Shown: positions 50,321-62,400 of the stretch, in pieces
Layout: every line of letters starts with the position of its first letter
Numbering within the stretch: position 1 is the stretch's first letter
From: Methanohalophilus levihalophilus
GTDB taxonomy: Archaea; Halobacteriota; Methanosarcinia; Methanosarcinales; Methanosarcinaceae
NCBI RefSeq assembly: GCF_017874375.1
Contig: NZ_JAGGLK010000001.1
Location: forward strand, 635,633 to 699,632
Length of the DNA: 64,000 nucleotides
Direction: 5' to 3'
Notes under the pieces: generated by a model
Told to the model about the DNA's origin: nothing
Database searches by the model: none
What the model saw: only the letters and a program-made list of their open reading frames with translations
Program-made: the position numbers and the translations under genes

Positions 50321-52729
50321 ATGAGTGAACTGAAATCAGGCACGTTCTCAGTCGATGAGCTTGAGAATGTCCAGATCACCATAGGTAGCATTGTGGGTGC
50401 TATCGAACAAGCCGCAGAAGAAGAGGGAGAAGTGGGTCCAACCGTAAAACCAAAGGTTTCTGATCTAAGAGACTGGGATCACAAACTTCTCGACAAATAC
50501 AACCCTGTTTACACTCCTATGTGTGATCAGTGTTGTTACTGTACTTTTGGTACATGTGACCTTACAGGAAACAAGGAAGGTGCCTGTGGTATCAACATGG
50601 AAGGACACAACGCAAGGGAATTCCTGCTTCGTGTCATCACAGGAGCAGCCGCTCACTCCGGTCACGGAAGACACCTGCTGCACCACCTGATTGATCTTTA
50701 CGGAAAAGATTATCCACTGAAAGTAGGACCATCAAACATTATTGCACCAAACGTTCAGCTTGTTACCGGTAAGAAACCGGAAACCCTTGGCGACCTTGAT
50801 GATGCACTGGATTACGTGGAAGAACAGCTTGTCCAGCTTCTCGCAGCTGTCCACATGGGACAGGAAGGAGAATCCATTGACTTTGAATCCAAGGCACTGC
50901 ATGGCGGAATGCTTGACCACGTCGGAATGGAAGTCTCAGATATAGCCCAGATATCCTGCCTCGATATGCCAAAAGCCGAGGAAGGCACTGACATGGCTGA
51001 AATCGGAATGGGAACTATCGATTCCGAAAAGCCTGTCCTGCTGGTTATCGGACACAACGTAGCTGGTATTACCAACATTATCGATTATATGGACGACCAC
51101 AATCTTAGTGACAAAATAGAACTTTGTGGTCTCTGTTGTACTGCCCTTGACATGACAAGATACAAGACCGAAGGCGGAGATGTTCCAAAAGCAAAGGTCG
51201 TAGGAACCCTTGCAAAGGAACTCAAGATGATCAGATCCGGTGTTCCTGATGTTGTCGTTGTTGATGAGCAGTGTGTACGCGCCGATATTCTCAGGGAAGC
51301 AAGAGAACTTATGATGCCTGTCATCACAACCAATGACAAAATCATGTACGGCCTTCCAAACCGCTCAGATGACGACGTTGAAGATATCATTAATGATCTT
51401 AAGGAAAGAAAACAGGACGGCGCACTGATTCTTGACTTCAATAAACTCGGGGAAATCGCACCAAGACTTGCACAGGAAATGTCCGTAATACGCAAGGAAA
51501 AAGGTGTTGCAGCACTCCCAACCGATGAAGAATTCAAGGAACTTACTAACAAATGTGTCCACTGCCTTGCCTGTGAACTTGACTGCCCGGCAAACCTTCC
51601 TATCAGCGATGCAATGACAGCTGGTGCAGAAGGCAACCTTGTTCCATTCGAAGAGCTGCATGACAAATGTATTGGTTGTGGCAGATGTGATCAGGCCTGT
51701 CCAAAAGACATTCCGGTGCTCAATGTAATTGAGAAAGCATCCCAGAAAGTTATCCGTGAGGAGAAGGGCAAAGTCCGTGTTGGAAGAGGACAGATCAGCG
51801 ATCCTGAAATCCGTGAAGAAGGTGTCAATCTTGTCATGGGAACCACTCCTGGTATCGTTGCACTTGTCGGATGTTCCAACCACCCTGAAGGAACCAAGGA
51901 TCTTTATCGCATAGGCGATGAGATGCTAAAGAGGAATTACATTGTCCTTGTTTCAGGATGTACAGCCATGGATATGGGAATGTACAAGAATGAAGATGGT
52001 GAAACACTTTATGAAAGATATCCTGCAAGATTCCTCAAAGGAAATCTCATCAACGTCGGTTCATGTGTATCCAACTCCCACATCACCGGTGCTGCAATCA
52101 AAGTAGCAGCTATTTTTGCCCAGCGTAATATTACCGGAAACTATGAGGAGATTGCAGATTACATTATCAACCGTGTCGGTGCTGTCGGGGTAGCATGGGG
52201 AGCATATTCCCAAAAAGCTGCTTCAATTGGAACCGGATGCAACCGTCTTGGAATTCCTGTAATTGTAGGACCCCACGGTTCAAAATACCGCAGGGCACTC
52301 ATAGGCAAACCCTATGAAGAGGACAAATGGTCAGTATATGATGCAAGGGATGGAACTATTATCAAAACTCCCGCAGCACCCGAATACCTCCTGACGTCCG
52401 CTGAGACCGTTGAGGAACTTATGCCGATGCTTGCCAAGAGCTGCATCCGCCCAAGTGACAACAACATGGGAAGGATGATCAAACTGACTCACTATATCGA
52501 GCTCAGCGAGAAATATCTTGGAGTCATACCTGAAGACTGGTACAAATTCGTCAGGACTGAAACAGATCTTCCGCTTGCAAGGCGTGAAGAACTGCTCAAG
52601 ACACTCGAGCAGGAACACGGATGGGAAATTGACTGGAACAAGAAGAAGATTCTTTCCGGGCCAACCACCAAGTCAGATGTTTCAGCCCAGCCAACAAATG
52701 TCAAGAGACTCTGTAAGGAGGCATGCTAA
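50321..52729 (+). CDS. cdhA: CO dehydrogenase/acetyl-CoA synthase, alpha subunit
   Basis: 802 aa from ATG 50321 (AGGAGG before). The nickel-iron CO dehydrogenase subunit of the ACDS complex. Near the N-terminus [20 protein letters not shown] carries iron-sulfur Cys. Two 4Fe-4S ferredoxin motifs follow at about 408-460 ([32 protein letters not shown]). C-cluster Cys occur in [11 protein letters not shown] and [16 protein letters not shown] blocks. First gene of cdhABC-cooC-DE, which makes acetyl-CoA from methyl-tetrahydrosarcinapterin, CO2 and CoA. The TAA overlaps cdhB ATG. Confidence 0.97.
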   Translation: MSELKSGTFSVDELENVQITIGSIVGAIEQAAEEEGEVGPTVKPKVSDLRDWDHKLLDKYNPVYTPMCDQCCYCTFGTCDLTGNKEGACGINMEGHNAREFLLRVITGAAAHSGHGRHLLHHLIDLYGKDYPLKVGPSNIIAPNVQLVTGKKPETLGDLDDALDYVEEQLVQLLAAVHMGQEGESIDFESKALHGGMLDHVGMEVSDIAQISCLDMPKAEEGTDMAEIGMGTIDSEKPVLLVIGHNVAGITNIIDYMDDHNLSDKIELCGLCCTALDMTRYKTEGGDVPKAKVVGTLAKELKMIRSGVPDVVVVDEQCVRADILREARELMMPVITTNDKIMYGLPNRSDDDVEDIINDLKERKQDGALILDFNKLGEIAPRLAQEMSVIRKEKGVAALPTDEEFKELTNKCVHCLACELDCPANLPISDAMTAGAEGNLVPFEELHDKCIGCGRCDQACPKDIPVLNVIEKASQKVIREEKGKVRVGRGQISDPEIREEGVNLVMGTTPGIVALVGCSNHPEGTKDLYRIGDEMLKRNYIVLVSGCTAMDMGMYKNEDGETLYERYPARFLKGNLINVGSCVSNSHITGAAIKVAAIFAQRNITGNYEEIADYIINRVGAVGVAWGAYSQKAASIGTGCNRLGIPVIVGPHGSKYRRALIGKPYEEDKWSVYDARDGTIIKTPAAPEYLLTSAETVEELMPMLAKSCIRPSDNNMGRMIKLTHYIELSEKYLGVIPEDWYKFVRTETDLPLARREELLKTLEQEHGWEIDWNKKKILSGPTTKSDVSAQPTNVKRLCKEAC

Positions 52730-53241
52730 TGGCAGACGTTACCAAGAACTTAAAAGTATACACCACATACGGTCCAAAGAACGCAAGACCTGCCCAACCT
52801 TCTGTAGTCGCAAAAATGGTTGCAAAGGCAAAAAGGCCCTTGCTGGTTGTTGGAGCGGAAATCCTGAAGGACGAGAAACTCGACAAAGCTATCGCAATTG
52901 CACAGAAAGGTATTCCTGTGGCAGCCACAGGACATACCATGAAGGGTTTAAAGGATGCTGAAGGTGTTGATGCAAAGTACATCAACATCCATTTCCTTGC
53001 CACCTACCTCTGTGATCCTAACTGGCAGGGACTTGACGGTAAAGGACCTTACGATCTCATATTGTTCCTTGGACACAAGAAGTACTACGTCAACCAGGCA
53101 CTTTCCGGGTTGAAGAACTTCTCAAACCTCAAGACAATTGCAATTGAGAGACATTTCATCCAGAATGCAACACTGTCTTTCGGAAACATTAAACCTGAAG
53201 TACACCTAGAAGCATTAGACGAACTTATAGCAGACCTTTGA
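52729..53241 (+). CDS. cdhB: ACDS complex epsilon subunit
   Basis: 170 aa from ATG 52729, with AAGGAGG (52714-52720) at the right distance and TAATG overlap with cdhA. A small Rossmann-like protein ([40 protein letters not shown]) that binds CdhA as an alpha2-epsilon2 unit; may bind a flavin or stabilise the C-cluster subunit. Confidence 0.95.
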   Translation: MADVTKNLKVYTTYGPKNARPAQPSVVAKMVAKAKRPLLVVGAEILKDEKLDKAIAIAQKGIPVAATGHTMKGLKDAEGVDAKYINIHFLATYLCDPNWQGLDGKGPYDLILFLGHKKYYVNQALSGLKNFSNLKTIAIERHFIQNATLSFGNIKPEVHLEALDELIADL

Positions 53242-53265
53242 TCATTTTATAGAGAGGATTTAAGA

Positions 53266-54672
53266 ATGGCTGAAGATTTTCCTTTTGAAATTTCCCCGAT
53301 GTTCGAGGGAGAAAGAATACGGAAAAATGACATGCATGTTGAACTTGCAGGTCCAAAATCCGTTGGTTTTGAACTTGTAAGAGCTTCTGATTTAGATGAT
53401 GTTGAAGATGGCAAATTCACACTTATTGGTCCTGATCTTTCCGAAATGGATGAAGGTGGAAGATACCCCTTCGCCATGATCTACAAGATCGCCGGAGAAT
53501 TAGTGGAAGAAGACCTCGAATCCATTGTGGAAAGAAGGAATCACGACTTCCAGAACTATGTCCAGGGACTGATGCACTTAAACCAGCGTTATGACGTGTG
53601 GGTACGTGTAAGCAAAGAGGCAGTCGGGAAAGGAATGACTTCCTTTGAATCCGTTGCCAAAGCAATAATGATGCTCTTCAAAAATGAGCTTCCTTTCATA
53701 GAGAAAGTAGAAGCCATTTATATCACAGACAAAGAAGAAATCGAGAAAAGACTCGATGAAGCAAAAGAAGTGTACAAGTCCAGGGATGACAGGACACGTA
53801 ACCTTCATGATGAGGACGTGGACACATTCTACGGCTGTACTCTCTGCCAGTCCTTCGCACCTTCAAATGTCTGTGTAATTACTCCTGACAGGGTTTCCCT
53901 GTGTGGCGCAATCAACTGGTTTGACGGTCGTGCAGCTGCAAAAGTCGACCCGGAGGGTCCCCAGTTCGCAATTCCAAAAGGCGACGTTATTGACGAGGAA
54001 TCCGGAGAATACACCGGTGTTAACGACCTTGCAAAATCCCTCTCAAGTGGCGAATACGACAGGATCAAACTCCACTCATTCTTTGAATACCCACACACAT
54101 CCTGCGGATGTTTTGAGGTAGTCGGTTTCTATATCCCAGAAGTCGATGGTATCGGATGGGTAGACAGGGACTTCGCAGGAGTGGCGCCTAACGGATTACC
54201 ATTCTCCACAATGGCCGGACAGACCGGTGGTGGAAAGCAGGTTGCAGGTTTCCTTGGTGTCGGTATCAATTACTTCCGTTCTCCAAAATTCATACAGTCC
54301 GATGGCGGCTGGAACCGTGTTGTCTGGATGCCAAAGCATCTGAAAGACAGGGTTCTCAGCGACATACCAGCGGATATTGCAGACAAAGTTGCAACAGAAG
54401 AAGATGTCAGCGATCTTGAAACCCTTAAGAACTTCCTGAAAGAGAAAAACCACCCAATCGTGGAGAAATGGGAAGCTGAAGAAGAGGAAGAGACATCCGA
54501 AGAAGTCGCTGAAGCGACCCCTGCTGCTGCAGCAATGCCACAGATGCAGGCAACCATGCCAATGACCTTCCCCGCAATGCCACAGATGAGTGGCGGTATG
54601 GGTGGAGTGAAAATCATTCTGAAGAATGCAAAGGTATCGGTTGACAAGATAATCATTAAGAAGAACGACTAA
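53266..54672 (+). CDS. cdhC: Acetyl-CoA synthase, beta subunit
   Basis: 468 aa. Carries the A-cluster Cys in YGCTLCQSFAPSNVC (about 190) and HTSCGCFEVVGFYIPEVDG (about 281), with the terminal Met/Pro-rich low-complexity segment (AAAAMPQMQATMPMTFPAMP) and KIILKNAKVSVDKIIIKKND. Forms acetyl-CoA from the methyl-corrinoid, CO and CoA. Twenty-four bases after cdhB. Confidence 0.96.
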   Translation: MAEDFPFEISPMFEGERIRKNDMHVELAGPKSVGFELVRASDLDDVEDGKFTLIGPDLSEMDEGGRYPFAMIYKIAGELVEEDLESIVERRNHDFQNYVQGLMHLNQRYDVWVRVSKEAVGKGMTSFESVAKAIMMLFKNELPFIEKVEAIYITDKEEIEKRLDEAKEVYKSRDDRTRNLHDEDVDTFYGCTLCQSFAPSNVCVITPDRVSLCGAINWFDGRAAAKVDPEGPQFAIPKGDVIDEESGEYTGVNDLAKSLSSGEYDRIKLHSFFEYPHTSCGCFEVVGFYIPEVDGIGWVDRDFAGVAPNGLPFSTMAGQTGGGKQVAGFLGVGINYFRSPKFIQSDGGWNRVVWMPKHLKDRVLSDIPADIADKVATEEDVSDLETLKNFLKEKNHPIVEKWEAEEEEETSEEVAEATPAAAAMPQMQATMPMTFPAMPQMSGGMGGVKIILKNAKVSVDKIIIKKND

Positions 54673-54677
54673 AACCG

Positions 54678-55439
54678 GTGTTCCCTGTGACAAGGACAAT
54701 TGCAATCACCGGCAAAGGCGGAACCGGGAAGACAGCTGTTACGACTCTTCTCATTCGCCATTTAGCCGCATCAAACCAGGAGATTCTGGCTATAGATGCC
54801 GATCCTGACACTAACCTCCCTGAGACCTTGGGATGTGACGTGGAAAGGACAATCGGTGATATGAAGGAATTCATGATGGAAGAGCGAGACAATCTTCCAC
54901 CTGATGTCAACAAGGAATCCATTTTCGAGTCAAAGATATACGAAATCCTGACTGAAATGCCTCAATATGACCTTATGGTAATGGGAAGGCCGGAAGGTTC
55001 AGGATGTTACTGTTATATCAACAATCTGCTCCGTGGAATTATGGACAAGATGGTTGAGAATTACGACACAGTAATAATGGATACCGAAGCCGGACTGGAG
55101 CATTTCAGCCGGAAAATCATCAGGAATGTGGATGATTTGATTGTTGTTACCGACGGATCACGCCGCGGTTTGCGTACCGCTGAACGTATTCGGGAACTTG
55201 TAGAAGAGCTCGAAACCCATGTCGGAAATATCTATGTGATTGCAAACAAAGTCACTGATGAAACAAGGGAAACCATCAAGCAGACCGCAGAGGATTTGGG
55301 ACTTACACTTATAGGACTCGTGCCGGCAGATGAGATGATCGTCGAAAGGGATCTTAGAGGAATACCCCTTTTTGATCTTCCTGACGAATCTGCCGCGGTC
55401 ACTGAAGTAAATAAAATCGCAGAGAGACTGGGGTTGTAA
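54678..55439 (+). CDS. cooC: CooC-type nickel-insertion ATPase
   Basis: 253 aa from GTG 54678 (GTG 54687 also possible). A deviant Walker A loop GKGGTGKTAV, ADPDTNLPETLG, DTEAGLEHFSR, and a central GSGCYCYINN with the two Cys that bind nickel. Loads nickel into CODH or ACS. Within the cdh operon between cdhC and cdhD. Confidence 0.92.
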   Translation: MFPVTRTIAITGKGGTGKTAVTTLLIRHLAASNQEILAIDADPDTNLPETLGCDVERTIGDMKEFMMEERDNLPPDVNKESIFESKIYEILTEMPQYDLMVMGRPEGSGCYCYINNLLRGIMDKMVENYDTVIMDTEAGLEHFSRKIIRNVDDLIVVTDGSRRGLRTAERIRELVEELETHVGNIYVIANKVTDETRETIKQTAEDLGLTLIGLVPADEMIVERDLRGIPLFDLPDESAAVTEVNKIAERLGL

Positions 55440-55469
55440 ACAACCATAAACCTAAAATGGTGAATCATT

Positions 55470-56789
55470 ATGTCGAACAAGCTCAAGCTTGCAGATTTTA
55501 ACAAGCTTTTCAAAGACCTCGATGTTGAATCCCTTGAAGGGGTTACAATTGAGGGAGATATAGAATTAAATATCAGCGGCGGAGGTGGCTTAAACCCTGC
55601 TATGGCATATGCCCTCGGACATGAAGCTGCCCAGATATCATTACATATCGCTAACATTGCCAGAATGCTGGGATATCCTGTAGATCAGCTTTTTGCAGAA
55701 GGAATGGGACTTGTACCTCCTTCTCCTGCAACTGTCGCAGAACCCGCAATCCAGAATTTGATTGATAGCAAATTCGAGGTTGCAAAGATTGCCGAATGGA
55801 ACACACCAATTCAGGAAGTTACACTCGGTGCTACTTCCGCAGATGGTGGCAGCAGGAAAAAGACAGTTACACTCGGTGGGGAAAAGGCAATGCCTTACTA
55901 CTTCGATGCGGAAATGCCTCACCGCAATTATGTTACCATAGATGTTTTTGACATGCCAATTTCCATGGCAAAATCAGTTAAAGGCAACTATGCAGACGTT
56001 ATGGAAGATCCTGCAGAATGGGCCAAGAAGGTTGTCAACGATTACAATGCTGATATGGTAACCATACACCTGATTTCTACTGATCCTCTTATCAACGACA
56101 CTCCTGCCAAGGAAGCTGCAAAGGTTGTGGAAGATGTGCTTCAGGCTGTTGATGTACCGATCGTCATTGGTGGATCCGGTAACCCACAGAAAGACCCAGA
56201 AGTACTTGAAAGGGCAGCAGAAGTTGCAGAAGGCGAACGTGCTTTGCTCGCATCTGCCAGCCTGAATCTTGACTATGAAAGGGTGGCAAAAGCTGCAACT
56301 GACCACGGTCACGCAGTACTTGCATGGACACAACTTGAAATCAATGCACAGAAAGAGCTTAATCGTAAGCTCATGAAGCAGTGCAACGTTCCAAGGGACA
56401 GCATTGTTATGGATCCAACTACAGCAGCGCTTGGTTACGGTCTTGACTATGCTTACAGCAACATGGAAAGAATAAGGATGTCCGCACTGATGGGAGATGA
56501 GGAACTCAACTTCCCAATGTCTTCAGGTACCACAAACGCCTGGGGAGCCAGGGAATCCTGGATGAAAGAATCACCTCTTGCAGGCGATTCAGACTGGGGT
56601 CCAAGGGAATACAGAGGTCCAATCTGGGAAATAGTTACAGGTCTTACCCTTTCCCTCGCAGGAAACGATATGTTCATGATGATGCATCCAACATCCGTAC
56701 AGGTGCTCAAGGAAATTACCCAGACACTGTTCGGCAGCATAGAATCCACGCCAACAGACATTAGCAACTGGGTAACAGCGGAGGTGTGA
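55470..56789 (+). CDS. cdhD: ACDS delta subunit (corrinoid iron-sulfur protein, small)
   Basis: 439 aa. TIM-barrel partner of Cdh[78 protein letters not shown]. Takes the methyl group from methyl-tetrahydrosarcinapterin together with CdhE. Three bases before cdhE. Confidence 0.96.
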   Translation: MSNKLKLADFNKLFKDLDVESLEGVTIEGDIELNISGGGGLNPAMAYALGHEAAQISLHIANIARMLGYPVDQLFAEGMGLVPPSPATVAEPAIQNLIDSKFEVAKIAEWNTPIQEVTLGATSADGGSRKKTVTLGGEKAMPYYFDAEMPHRNYVTIDVFDMPISMAKSVKGNYADVMEDPAEWAKKVVNDYNADMVTIHLISTDPLINDTPAKEAAKVVEDVLQAVDVPIVIGGSGNPQKDPEVLERAAEVAEGERALLASASLNLDYERVAKAATDHGHAVLAWTQLEINAQKELNRKLMKQCNVPRDSIVMDPTTAALGYGLDYAYSNMERIRMSALMGDEELNFPMSSGTTNAWGARESWMKESPLAGDSDWGPREYRGPIWEIVTGLTLSLAGNDMFMMMHPTSVQVLKEITQTLFGSIESTPTDISNWVTAEV

Positions 56790-56792
56790 TAA

Positions 56793-58205
56793 ATGAAAGT
56801 TAACAGCCCCCTTGAGGCCTACAAATACCTGCCAAAAACAAACTGTGGCAGATGTGGCGAAGATACCTGTATGGCATTTGCTTCCCACCTGATTGATAGA
56901 TCAAACAAGGCTACAGACTGTCTTCCTATGGTTGAGGATGACAAGTTCACCAAGAAGCTCGAAGAACTCGAAGCTCTTCTTGCGCCTGAGATCAGGGAAG
57001 TTACTATCGGCGTTGGTGAGAAAGCAGTTAAAATCGGTGGAGACGATGTTCTTTTCCGTCACAAGCTTACATTCTTCAACAAAACCGCTTATGCATATGA
57101 TGTAACCGACACCATGGATGAGAAGGAATTACTGGAACGTGTGAACGCAATCCAGAATTTCAAGAAATTCTATGTTGGAGATTTCCTTAGCGTTGATATG
57201 GTTGCAGTCCGTTGTGTTTCCGGCAATCCTGAAACATTCGCTACTACAGTGAAAAAGGTCATGGAAACCACTGAACTTCCAATGGTTCTCTGCTCCTTTG
57301 ATCCGGCAGTCCTGAAAGCCTCTCTTGAAGTGGCCGCAGAGAGGAAACCTCTGCTTTATGCTGCAACAAAAGACAACTGGCAGGACATGGCTGCTCTTGC
57401 AAAGGAATATGAAGTTCCTGTAACTCTCTTTGCACCAAATGATCTTGACATGCTCAAGACCCTTGCAAAGACTTTCAGCGAAATGGGAATTGATGACCTT
57501 GTGCTTGATCCGGGTACCATGCCAACCGGCAAGGACCTGAAAACCACTTTTGGCAATTTCCTGAAAATCAGGAGAGCAGGAATTGAAGGTGACAGGGATA
57601 TTGCATATCCGATTATGGCAGTGCCACTTACAGCATGGATGGCATATGATGATGAGATAAGCGCATCCTACTGGGAAACCGTGCTTGCATCCGTATTTAC
57701 AATCAAATACGGCGACATCATGATAATGCACAGCATCCAGCCACACGCATTGCTCCCACAGGTTCACATCCGTGATACCATCTACACTGACCCACGTAAA
57801 CCCGTGACAGTAGATCCTGGAATTATGGAAGTTGGCGAACCAAATGCTGATTCACCAATTATCATTACCACAAACTTCGCTCTCACATACTACACAGTAG
57901 AGAGTGATGTTTCATCCAATCAGGTAGACTGCTACATTGCAGTTGTTGATACCGACGGTATTGGTGTGGAAGCATCTGTCGCTGGTGGACAGCTTACAGC
58001 TGCCAAGATCAAGAAGACCCTTGATGATGCAGGCTTTGACCTGAAAGACAAGACCTCTTTCAACACCGTCATCCTTCCGGGACTTTCCGCAAGGCTGCAG
58101 GGTGATGTTGAAGACCAGCTTGGTTCAAAGGTCCTTATAGGTCCTGCAGATTCAGGAAGACTTCCTGGATGGCTGGAAACCAACTGGCCACCTGAGAACA
58201 AGTAA
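56793..58205 (+). CDS. cdhE: ACDS gamma subunit (corrinoid iron-sulfur protein, large)
   Basis: 470 aa. N-terminal 4Fe-4S motif (NCGRCGEDTCMAFASHL, later DCLPMVE), TIM barrel and a C-terminal B12-binding domain (about 350-460; TVILPGLSARLQGDVEDQLG). Ends the operon. A terminator follows within 10 bases. Confidence 0.96.
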   Translation: MKVNSPLEAYKYLPKTNCGRCGEDTCMAFASHLIDRSNKATDCLPMVEDDKFTKKLEELEALLAPEIREVTIGVGEKAVKIGGDDVLFRHKLTFFNKTAYAYDVTDTMDEKELLERVNAIQNFKKFYVGDFLSVDMVAVRCVSGNPETFATTVKKVMETTELPMVLCSFDPAVLKASLEVAAERKPLLYAATKDNWQDMAALAKEYEVPVTLFAPNDLDMLKTLAKTFSEMGIDDLVLDPGTMPTGKDLKTTFGNFLKIRRAGIEGDRDIAYPIMAVPLTAWMAYDDEISASYWETVLASVFTIKYGDIMIMHSIQPHALLPQVHIRDTIYTDPRKPVTVDPGIMEVGEPNADSPIIITTNFALTYYTVESDVSSNQVDCYIAVVDTDGIGVEASVAGGQLTAAKIKKTLDDAGFDLKDKTSFNTVILPGLSARLQGDVEDQLGSKVLIGPADSGRLPGWLETNWPPENK

Positions 58206-58212
58206 ATTCATT

Positions 58213-58236
58213 AATCCTGCCTTGAATGGCGGGATT
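58213..58236 (+). terminator. Terminator of the cdh operon
   Basis: AATCCtGCC / GGCgGGATT stem around TTGAAT, then a long T run (58240-58252). Confidence 0.75.
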
Positions 58237-58293
58237 CTCTTTTTTCTTTTTAACCACTATAGTTATAGTCCAACACTTACTAAATTGGACTTC

Positions 58294-59403
58294 ATGAAAA
58301 GCAAGGTCTTTTTCACCGATTTGAAAGTCCGGAAGGATTTTGAAAACACCCTGAGCAAAATCAGGCGCCTTTTTGACGCGGCAGGATTCGAGTCCTTAAT
58401 TGATGAGAATGATCTTACCGCTATAAAATTACATTTCGGTGAAAGAGGTAACGAAGGATTCATAAGCCCGGTGCATGTCCGGCAGGTTGTGGAAAAATTG
58501 CAGGATTCTGGGGCAAAACCCCTCCTGACGGATACAAATACACTGTACTCAGGTTCCCGCCGCAATGCTGTAGATCACCTGACAACTGCCATAGAGCATG
58601 GATTCGGTTATGAGGTCACAAGGGCACCTCTTGTTATTGCAGACGGCCTTGATGGAAAGGATTTCCGTGAGACTGCAATTTCAGGAACTCATTTTGATAA
58701 AGTCAAAATTGCATCATCGATTGCGGATGCCTCCGGCATGATAGTAATGTCTCACTTCAAGGGACACGAACTTGCGGGTTTTGGTGGAGCTATCAAGAAC
58801 CTTGCCATGGGATGTGCAGCAGTTCCCGGCAAGATGGAGCAGCATGCAGGATTACATCCTGAAATCGATCCTGACACCTGTGTTGGATGTGGAAAGTGTG
58901 TTGATACCTGTATTTATGAAGCTCTGGAACTTTCCGGAGGGATTGCGTCTGTCAGGCATGAAAGCTGTGTTGGGTGCGGGGAATGCATGCTGGTGTGTCC
59001 TGTTGAAGCAATCGGATTTAACCATGAAAGGGATTCTGAAAAGTTCATTGAGATTATGACTGAATATGCCCTTGGAGCGGTCACAGGGAAGCAGCAGAAA
59101 GTCGGCTACATGAATTTCCTTGTTAACATAACCCCGGACTGTGATTGCGTACCATGGAGCGATATCCCACTTGTACCGGATATCGGAATTCTTGCGTCTA
59201 CTGACCCTGTAGCGATTGATGCAGCAAGTCTCTACCTCGTGAACCAGCAACATGGGATTGTTCACTCAAAACTGCATTCCAATTTTGAAATAGGGGAAGA
59301 TAAGTTCAAGGGAGTCTGGGAAAATGCAGAGGGAAATCACCAGCTTGATTATGGAGAGAAGATTGGACTTGGAAGCAGGGATTATGAACTGATAAATATA
59401 TAA
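58294..59403 (+). CDS. DUF362-family protein with two 4Fe-4S clusters
   Basis: 369 aa from ATG 58294. DUF362 (MKSKVFFTDLKVRKDF, LTAIKLHFGERGNEGFI, MIVMSHFKGHELAGFGGAIK), then ferredoxin motifs CVGCGKCVDTCIYE and CVGCGECMLVCPVEAIGF at about 214-255. Predicted iron-sulfur oxidoreductase or maturation factor; proteins of this family are often near CODH/ACS or corrinoid-activation systems. An upstream frame extension to 58222 is not supported. Confidence 0.8.
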   Translation: MKSKVFFTDLKVRKDFENTLSKIRRLFDAAGFESLIDENDLTAIKLHFGERGNEGFISPVHVRQVVEKLQDSGAKPLLTDTNTLYSGSRRNAVDHLTTAIEHGFGYEVTRAPLVIADGLDGKDFRETAISGTHFDKVKIASSIADASGMIVMSHFKGHELAGFGGAIKNLAMGCAAVPGKMEQHAGLHPEIDPDTCVGCGKCVDTCIYEALELSGGIASVRHESCVGCGECMLVCPVEAIGFNHERDSEKFIEIMTEYALGAVTGKQQKVGYMNFLVNITPDCDCVPWSDIPLVPDIGILASTDPVAIDAASLYLVNQQHGIVHSKLHSNFEIGEDKFKGVWENAEGNHQLDYGEKIGLGSRDYELINI

Positions 59404-59446
59404 CTGCTAGATACTAAAAAATCAAAAAAGGAAAAAAAGAAAGTGA

Positions 59447-59463
59447 GCCCGGAAATTCCGGGC
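59447..59463 (-). terminator. Bidirectional terminator between DUF362 and CobN-like genes
   Basis: GCCCGGAA / TTCCGGGC (perfect 8-bp stem, 1-nt loop) with T-rich flank on the minus strand (CTTTCTTTTTTT) for the CobN-like gene; the stop of DUF362 is 43 bases away. Confidence 0.75.
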
Positions 59464-59473
59464 GCTGTCTGTT

Positions 59474-62400
59474 TTAGATACCTCTTCTCCTGTATCCGGC
59501 GTACATCACTCCCACTGCCATCAGTACAAGTATTGTGCCTATGATGTCAGCACCGGAGAACGCCATACTACTAGATTTCTCAGGTTGCTGAGACTCCTTG
59601 TTCATTTCGTAGCCTTCAACATAAGAACTGGATTCCTGTGGTAATGGTTCCTGCAGTGATTCACCATATCCACCAGGACTTGCATAAGTCTGGTTCTCTG
59701 TACCGGAAGAAACGATCTGAGCCTCACCGGTTCCACCAGAGCTACTGCTCTTGGAAGAGGTTGTAGAACTCTGAGTATCTCCATTGCTCTGAGTAGTTCC
59801 GGTTAACTCCTGCCTTAGTCTCTGATATTCCTCTGCCGTCTCCTGGTCAACAACACCAGGAACTGACATAATACCCTGCACATACTCATCCAACAGAGGA
59901 TTTCCACAGGTATGGTGGCAGCAGGTAAAACCATTTTCGACCACAGATTCCACGTATTCCTTAACAAGATGCTGGACAATCTCGTCAGGTGCATCCCAGC
60001 CTTCTTTTCTTGTAGTTTCAAGTAGTCTTCCTGTCATCGACTGGTAATGGTACGGACTCGTCTCCTTAAGCCAGTCACTGACTTCAGGATCATTTATATA
60101 GGTCTGATAAGCCTGTTCCCACATAGCATCTGTTATCAACTCCGGGTTTGTAGCTTCCCACATCCATAGAACTTCAAAGAAATCACTCATTTCGGAAGCC
60201 CCTGCATAACCATGTGCCATCATTCCTTCAATCCATGTTGGATTAAAATATCTGGAATAAAGTTCAGTAAAAGCATATGATTCCAATGTCTGGACCTCTT
60301 CAGAACCTGGAGACTCCAGATTAATTACGTATGAATCAGGCGCATTTCCTGAAAGGTATTCTATCAAAAGATTTAAGCCTCCCAGATACTGAACAAAATC
60401 ATCATTGTCGAACATTCCATACAGATTGGAACTACGACTGTGAGCCGTAACTTCTACATCAATTAGATTCATACTGTACAGGGAATCAACATCTGTACCC
60501 CACACATTCTGACCATATGCATGACTCATCCGGCTCAGGAACAATTCTGCAAGTTTATCAGTATTATTCCACGTATCACTTGCCTCTATGGCATTTGGAA
60601 GACCTGTTCCGTATGCTCCGTCAGCAGAACCGAATATTCTCAATAGTGAAAGGTTGTGCGCATCGCTTTCACTTAGAGAAGGAGTTTCGTTCATTAGGGC
60701 ATCTCTGATTAAATCAGAGTTCTGCTTAACATAATTTATTGGAGGTTCATCCTGCTCGTATGAAACCTGAACTGCCTTATCAATAAGTCGCACTTTATCC
60801 GGGAACATATCCCTGTAGAGCCCTGAAATCTGGATTACTACATCTATTCGTGGCCGATCCAGATTTTCAATTGGTTTTACATCAACAACCCGGCCATTAT
60901 CCCATACAGGCTCAACTCCGAGCAGATAGAATATCTGGGCTTCCATCACACCTTCATGGCGGGTAGTTTCCCCTGCCCAGAGCACATAAGCCACTTTTCG
61001 AGGATATTCACCATCGTGTTTTTCCTTATGCGCCTCAAGCATCTGATCAGCCATTAACTTACCAAGTTCCCATGCTGCCACCGTAGGAACCTTGCGCTGA
61101 TCAAACGCATAGAAATTCCTGCCTGTTGGTAATGTATCAGGTTTCCCGACAGGATCACCACCCAGGTTGGCTGCTATGAATTGGCCATCAAGTGCTCTGA
61201 GAGTCTGGTTGATTTCATTCTCACTTTCTTGTATGCTAGCTGTGTACAACTGTGCATCCTCAAGATAGTGATCAATAGTCAATGAAGTCGTACCCAGCAC
61301 TTCCTGCTGTGCAGCAGTTCGATTCATACCCTGATTCAAAACCAGATCCAGCAAAAGCAACTGCGCATTTTCTGAAGAATTATACTTACTTACCTCATCT
61401 GCAAAGTTTCTGCCAAGCATGGAATTTATCATTCCCGTAAGCTCGTCCCCTTGCATAGCTGTGCCCAGAATATGAAGACCATAGGGCATTGAAGTAGTTT
61501 TGAGATCATCGAGTAGGTGTTCAAGTTCTTCCAGGAACTCATCCTCAAAAGTAGTCTCATTCTCAATCAAGTTCATGTCAAGTTGTTCATCAAGATTTAA
61601 CTTTTTTGTAAGGTTGATTATCTCTGCTTTATGGAACTCCTTTTGAGGCTCATACACAGCCATCTCATAGTTTATTATTGCATCACTCAGATTAGCGTGG
61701 TCACCATAGCTGCCAGCTGCAATAATTGGAGGCACAAGGTGATCAATAATTACTGCATTTCCCCTGCGTTTCGCCTGGTTTCCTTCACCGAGACCATCCA
61801 TTACATAGGGATATACAACCGGCAGATGACCTGTCATTAAAGATGGCCAGTCGTATCTTGACAGCCCAAACTGCTTGCCTGGAAGCCATTCCTGTGTACC
61901 GTGCCGACCAAAGTGTACAATCGCATCTGCACCATAGCCATCATCCTTTTGCAACCAGAGGTAGAAAGCAATATACTGGTGGTGAGGAGGAAGATCCTTA
62001 TCGTGATACAGAACATCGTTGTCCTGCAACCAGCCACGTGTCGGCTGTGGTGTTAGCATCACACCATCACCCGCATCAATCTTTGGTATGACCAGATACT
62101 GACCTGTATCATTTTCATACACCATGATTTCACCGGGAACCGGACCCCACATGTCAGTGACTTCTTGTTGCTTCTCCTCCGGCAACTCGCTAAACCACTG
62201 TTGATATGTCTCAACAGGCAACAAAACAACATTACCGGTTTCAACAAGTTTTTCCAATTCACCCGGCGCCCAGGTTCCGATATTGATACCCTGTGTGAGC
62301 ATTGTATCAATAAGAGCTGTCTGGTTAGGAATATGGGTAGTATTAACATTATATCCAGCTTTTTCCATTTCTACCAGCATGTTACAAAGACTGGATGCAA